Positions 63,276 through 64,000 of a stretch of DNA of 64,000 bases are shown here, one piece after another. Both the position numbers and the translations under genes were made by a program. A model generated the notes under the pieces. The model was not told where the DNA came from. It did no database searches and worked only from the letters and a program-made list of their open reading frames with translations. The stretch is from Flavobacteriales bacterium (lineage in GTDB: Bacteria > Bacteroidota > Bacteroidia > Flavobacteriales_D > Parvicellaceae), in NCBI GenBank assembly GCA_029251405.1, contig JAQXDK010000013.1, forward strand, positions 1 to 64,000, read 5' to 3'. Within the stretch, counting starts at the first letter, position 1; every line of letters starts with the position of its first letter.

Positions 63276-64000
63276 ATGAAAGTAGATTTATCTATTGTAG
63301 TACCCCTATATAATGAATCAGAATCTTTGGAAGAACTAAGTTCGTGGATTGCTAAAGTTCTTGATAAATCTAGTCTTAATTATGAAATTATTTTTATTGA
63401 TGATGGGAGCAATGATAATTCTTGGGAGATCATAAAAACGTTACAACTTGATAACGCTAAAATTAAAGGTGTCTCTTTTAGGAGAAATTATGGAAAGTCA
63501 GCTGCTTTGAATGTTGGGTTCAGTATAGCTATTGGAGATGTTGTGGTAACCATGGATGCTGATTTACAAGATTCTCCAGATGAGTTACCAGAACTTTACA
63601 AAATGATAAAAAATGACGGTTTTGACATTGTCTCTGGGTGGAAGAAAAATAGAAAAGATCCTCTTTCTAAAACAATACCGACAAAACTTTACAATAGTGT
63701 AACTAGATGGGTTTCTGGAATTAAACTGCACGACATGAATTGTGGACTGAAAGCCTATAAAAATGAAGTGGTTAAAAATATTGAGGTATATGGTGAAATG
63801 CATCGTTATATTCCTTTAATTGCCAAATGGGCAGGCTTTCAAAATATAACTGAAAAGGTAGTACAGCATCAAGCTAGAAAATTTGGAGTAACTAAGTTTG
63901 GATTAGAAAGATTTGTATTTGGATTTTTAGATTTATTTAGCATCACTTTTATTGGTAAATATGGTAAAAGACCAATGCATCTATTCGGCACCCTAGGAAC
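63276..64000 (+). CDS. Glycosyltransferase family 2 protein (GtrB/DPM1-like), cut by right edge
   Basis: The ATG at 63276 opens 241 uninterrupted codons that run off the window. The GT2 fold is clear: LSIVVPLYNESESLEELSSW at the N-terminus, EIIFIDDGSNDNSWEII, RRNYGKSAALNVGFSIAIGD, the metal/nucleotide motif MDADLQDSPDELPELY, and SGIKLHDMNCGLKAYKNEVV. These fit the polyprenyl-phosphate glycosyltransferase branch (GtrB, DPM1, ArnC). The C-terminal membrane helices typical of some members would lie outside. The substrate is probably a UDP- or GDP-sugar transferred to undecaprenyl phosphate. Confidence 0.9.
   Translation, partial: MKVDLSIVVPLYNESESLEELSSWIAKVLDKSSLNYEIIFIDDGSNDNSWEIIKTLQLDNAKIKGVSFRRNYGKSAALNVGFSIAIGDVVVTMDADLQDSPDELPELYKMIKNDGFDIVSGWKKNRKDPLSKTIPTKLYNSVTRWVSGIKLHDMNCGLKAYKNEVVKNIEVYGEMHRYIPLIAKWAGFQNITEKVVQHQARKFGVTKFGLERFVFGFLDLFSITFIGKYGKRPMHLFGTLG

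Noticed and set aside
1-64000. CRISPR array, prophage, defence island or tRNA genes
   Set aside because: I read the window for regular repeats, integrase, nuclease/restriction genes and tRNA-like cloverleafs and found none that I could support.

Overview
The window is chromosomal DNA from a strongly AT-rich member of the Bacteroidota, most likely an order Flavobacteriales bacterium. The evidence is convergent: type IX secretion (T9SS) cargo with both type A and type B C-terminal sorting domains, a PorQ homologue, the gliding-associated ABC genes gldF/gldG, a fused alpha+beta branched-chain 2-oxoacid dehydrogenase E1, menaquinone prenyltransferase MenA, DUF4476 and PRiA4-type proteins, an almost complete lack of Shine-Dalgarno sequences, and several TAnnTTTG-type -7 promoter boxes. 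Genes are densely packed, with many 1-30 nt overlaps; several convergent pairs share a stop tetranucleotide. I see no CRISPR array, prophage, insertion sequence, rRNA or tRNA. The only RNA gene I can support is the small SRP RNA.

Layout. 1-3,100 is the loosest part: an edge-truncated secreted LamG/MAM protein, a decayed Crp/Fnr fragment, and an intact Crp/Fnr-TPR/DUF4476 gene pair. 3,200-6,900 holds a CAP-domain lipoprotein, a YgjP-like metallopeptidase, methylglyoxal synthase, a YciO-like protein with a small transaldolase, and an acetyltransferase. SRP RNA lies at 6,914-7,009. 7,034-16,218 is one minus-strand run: E1 fusion, secreted subtilase, TIGR02757 protein, BatA-like membrane protein, and a dihydroorotase homologue lacking metal ligands. 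16,383-19,202 carries fabG and a second large BatA/VWA-like membrane protein. 19,210-23,675 is a tight minus operon dapD-glycosyltransferase-tsaC-cca-PRiA4. 23,766-29,510 has a polytopic membrane protein, ruvX, a DivIC/FtsB-like gene, and an htpG-TerB/J-domain-rhomboid cluster behind a palindrome-rich intergenic region. 29,512-37,495 has clpC divergent from gyrA, which leads a run with a TPR protein, a DUF2797 protein and a small membrane protein.

37,500-42,059 is miaA-mutA-mutB-hypothetical. 42,139-46,522 is guaA, a LysM/periplasmic-binding fusion and mltG. 46,499-51,114 is menA, a small secreted protein and a split transketolase whose halves are separated by a VWA-domain gene. 51,232-56,232 has a small secreted protein, a CUB/P-domain T9SS cargo, ychF and porQ. 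56,204-64,000 has ttcA, rocD, dnaN, the gldF-gldG-DUF4340 cluster, and a GT2 glycosyltransferase cut by the right edge.

Most of this is core metabolism and housekeeping. The parts most worth a second look are the LysM/PBP-MltG pair, the VWA gene inside the split transketolase, the DUF4340 lipoprotein joined to gldFG, the chaperone-rhomboid cluster with its operator-like palindromes, and the metal-ligand-deficient dihydroorotase. I do not see a clearly novel defence or mobile system.
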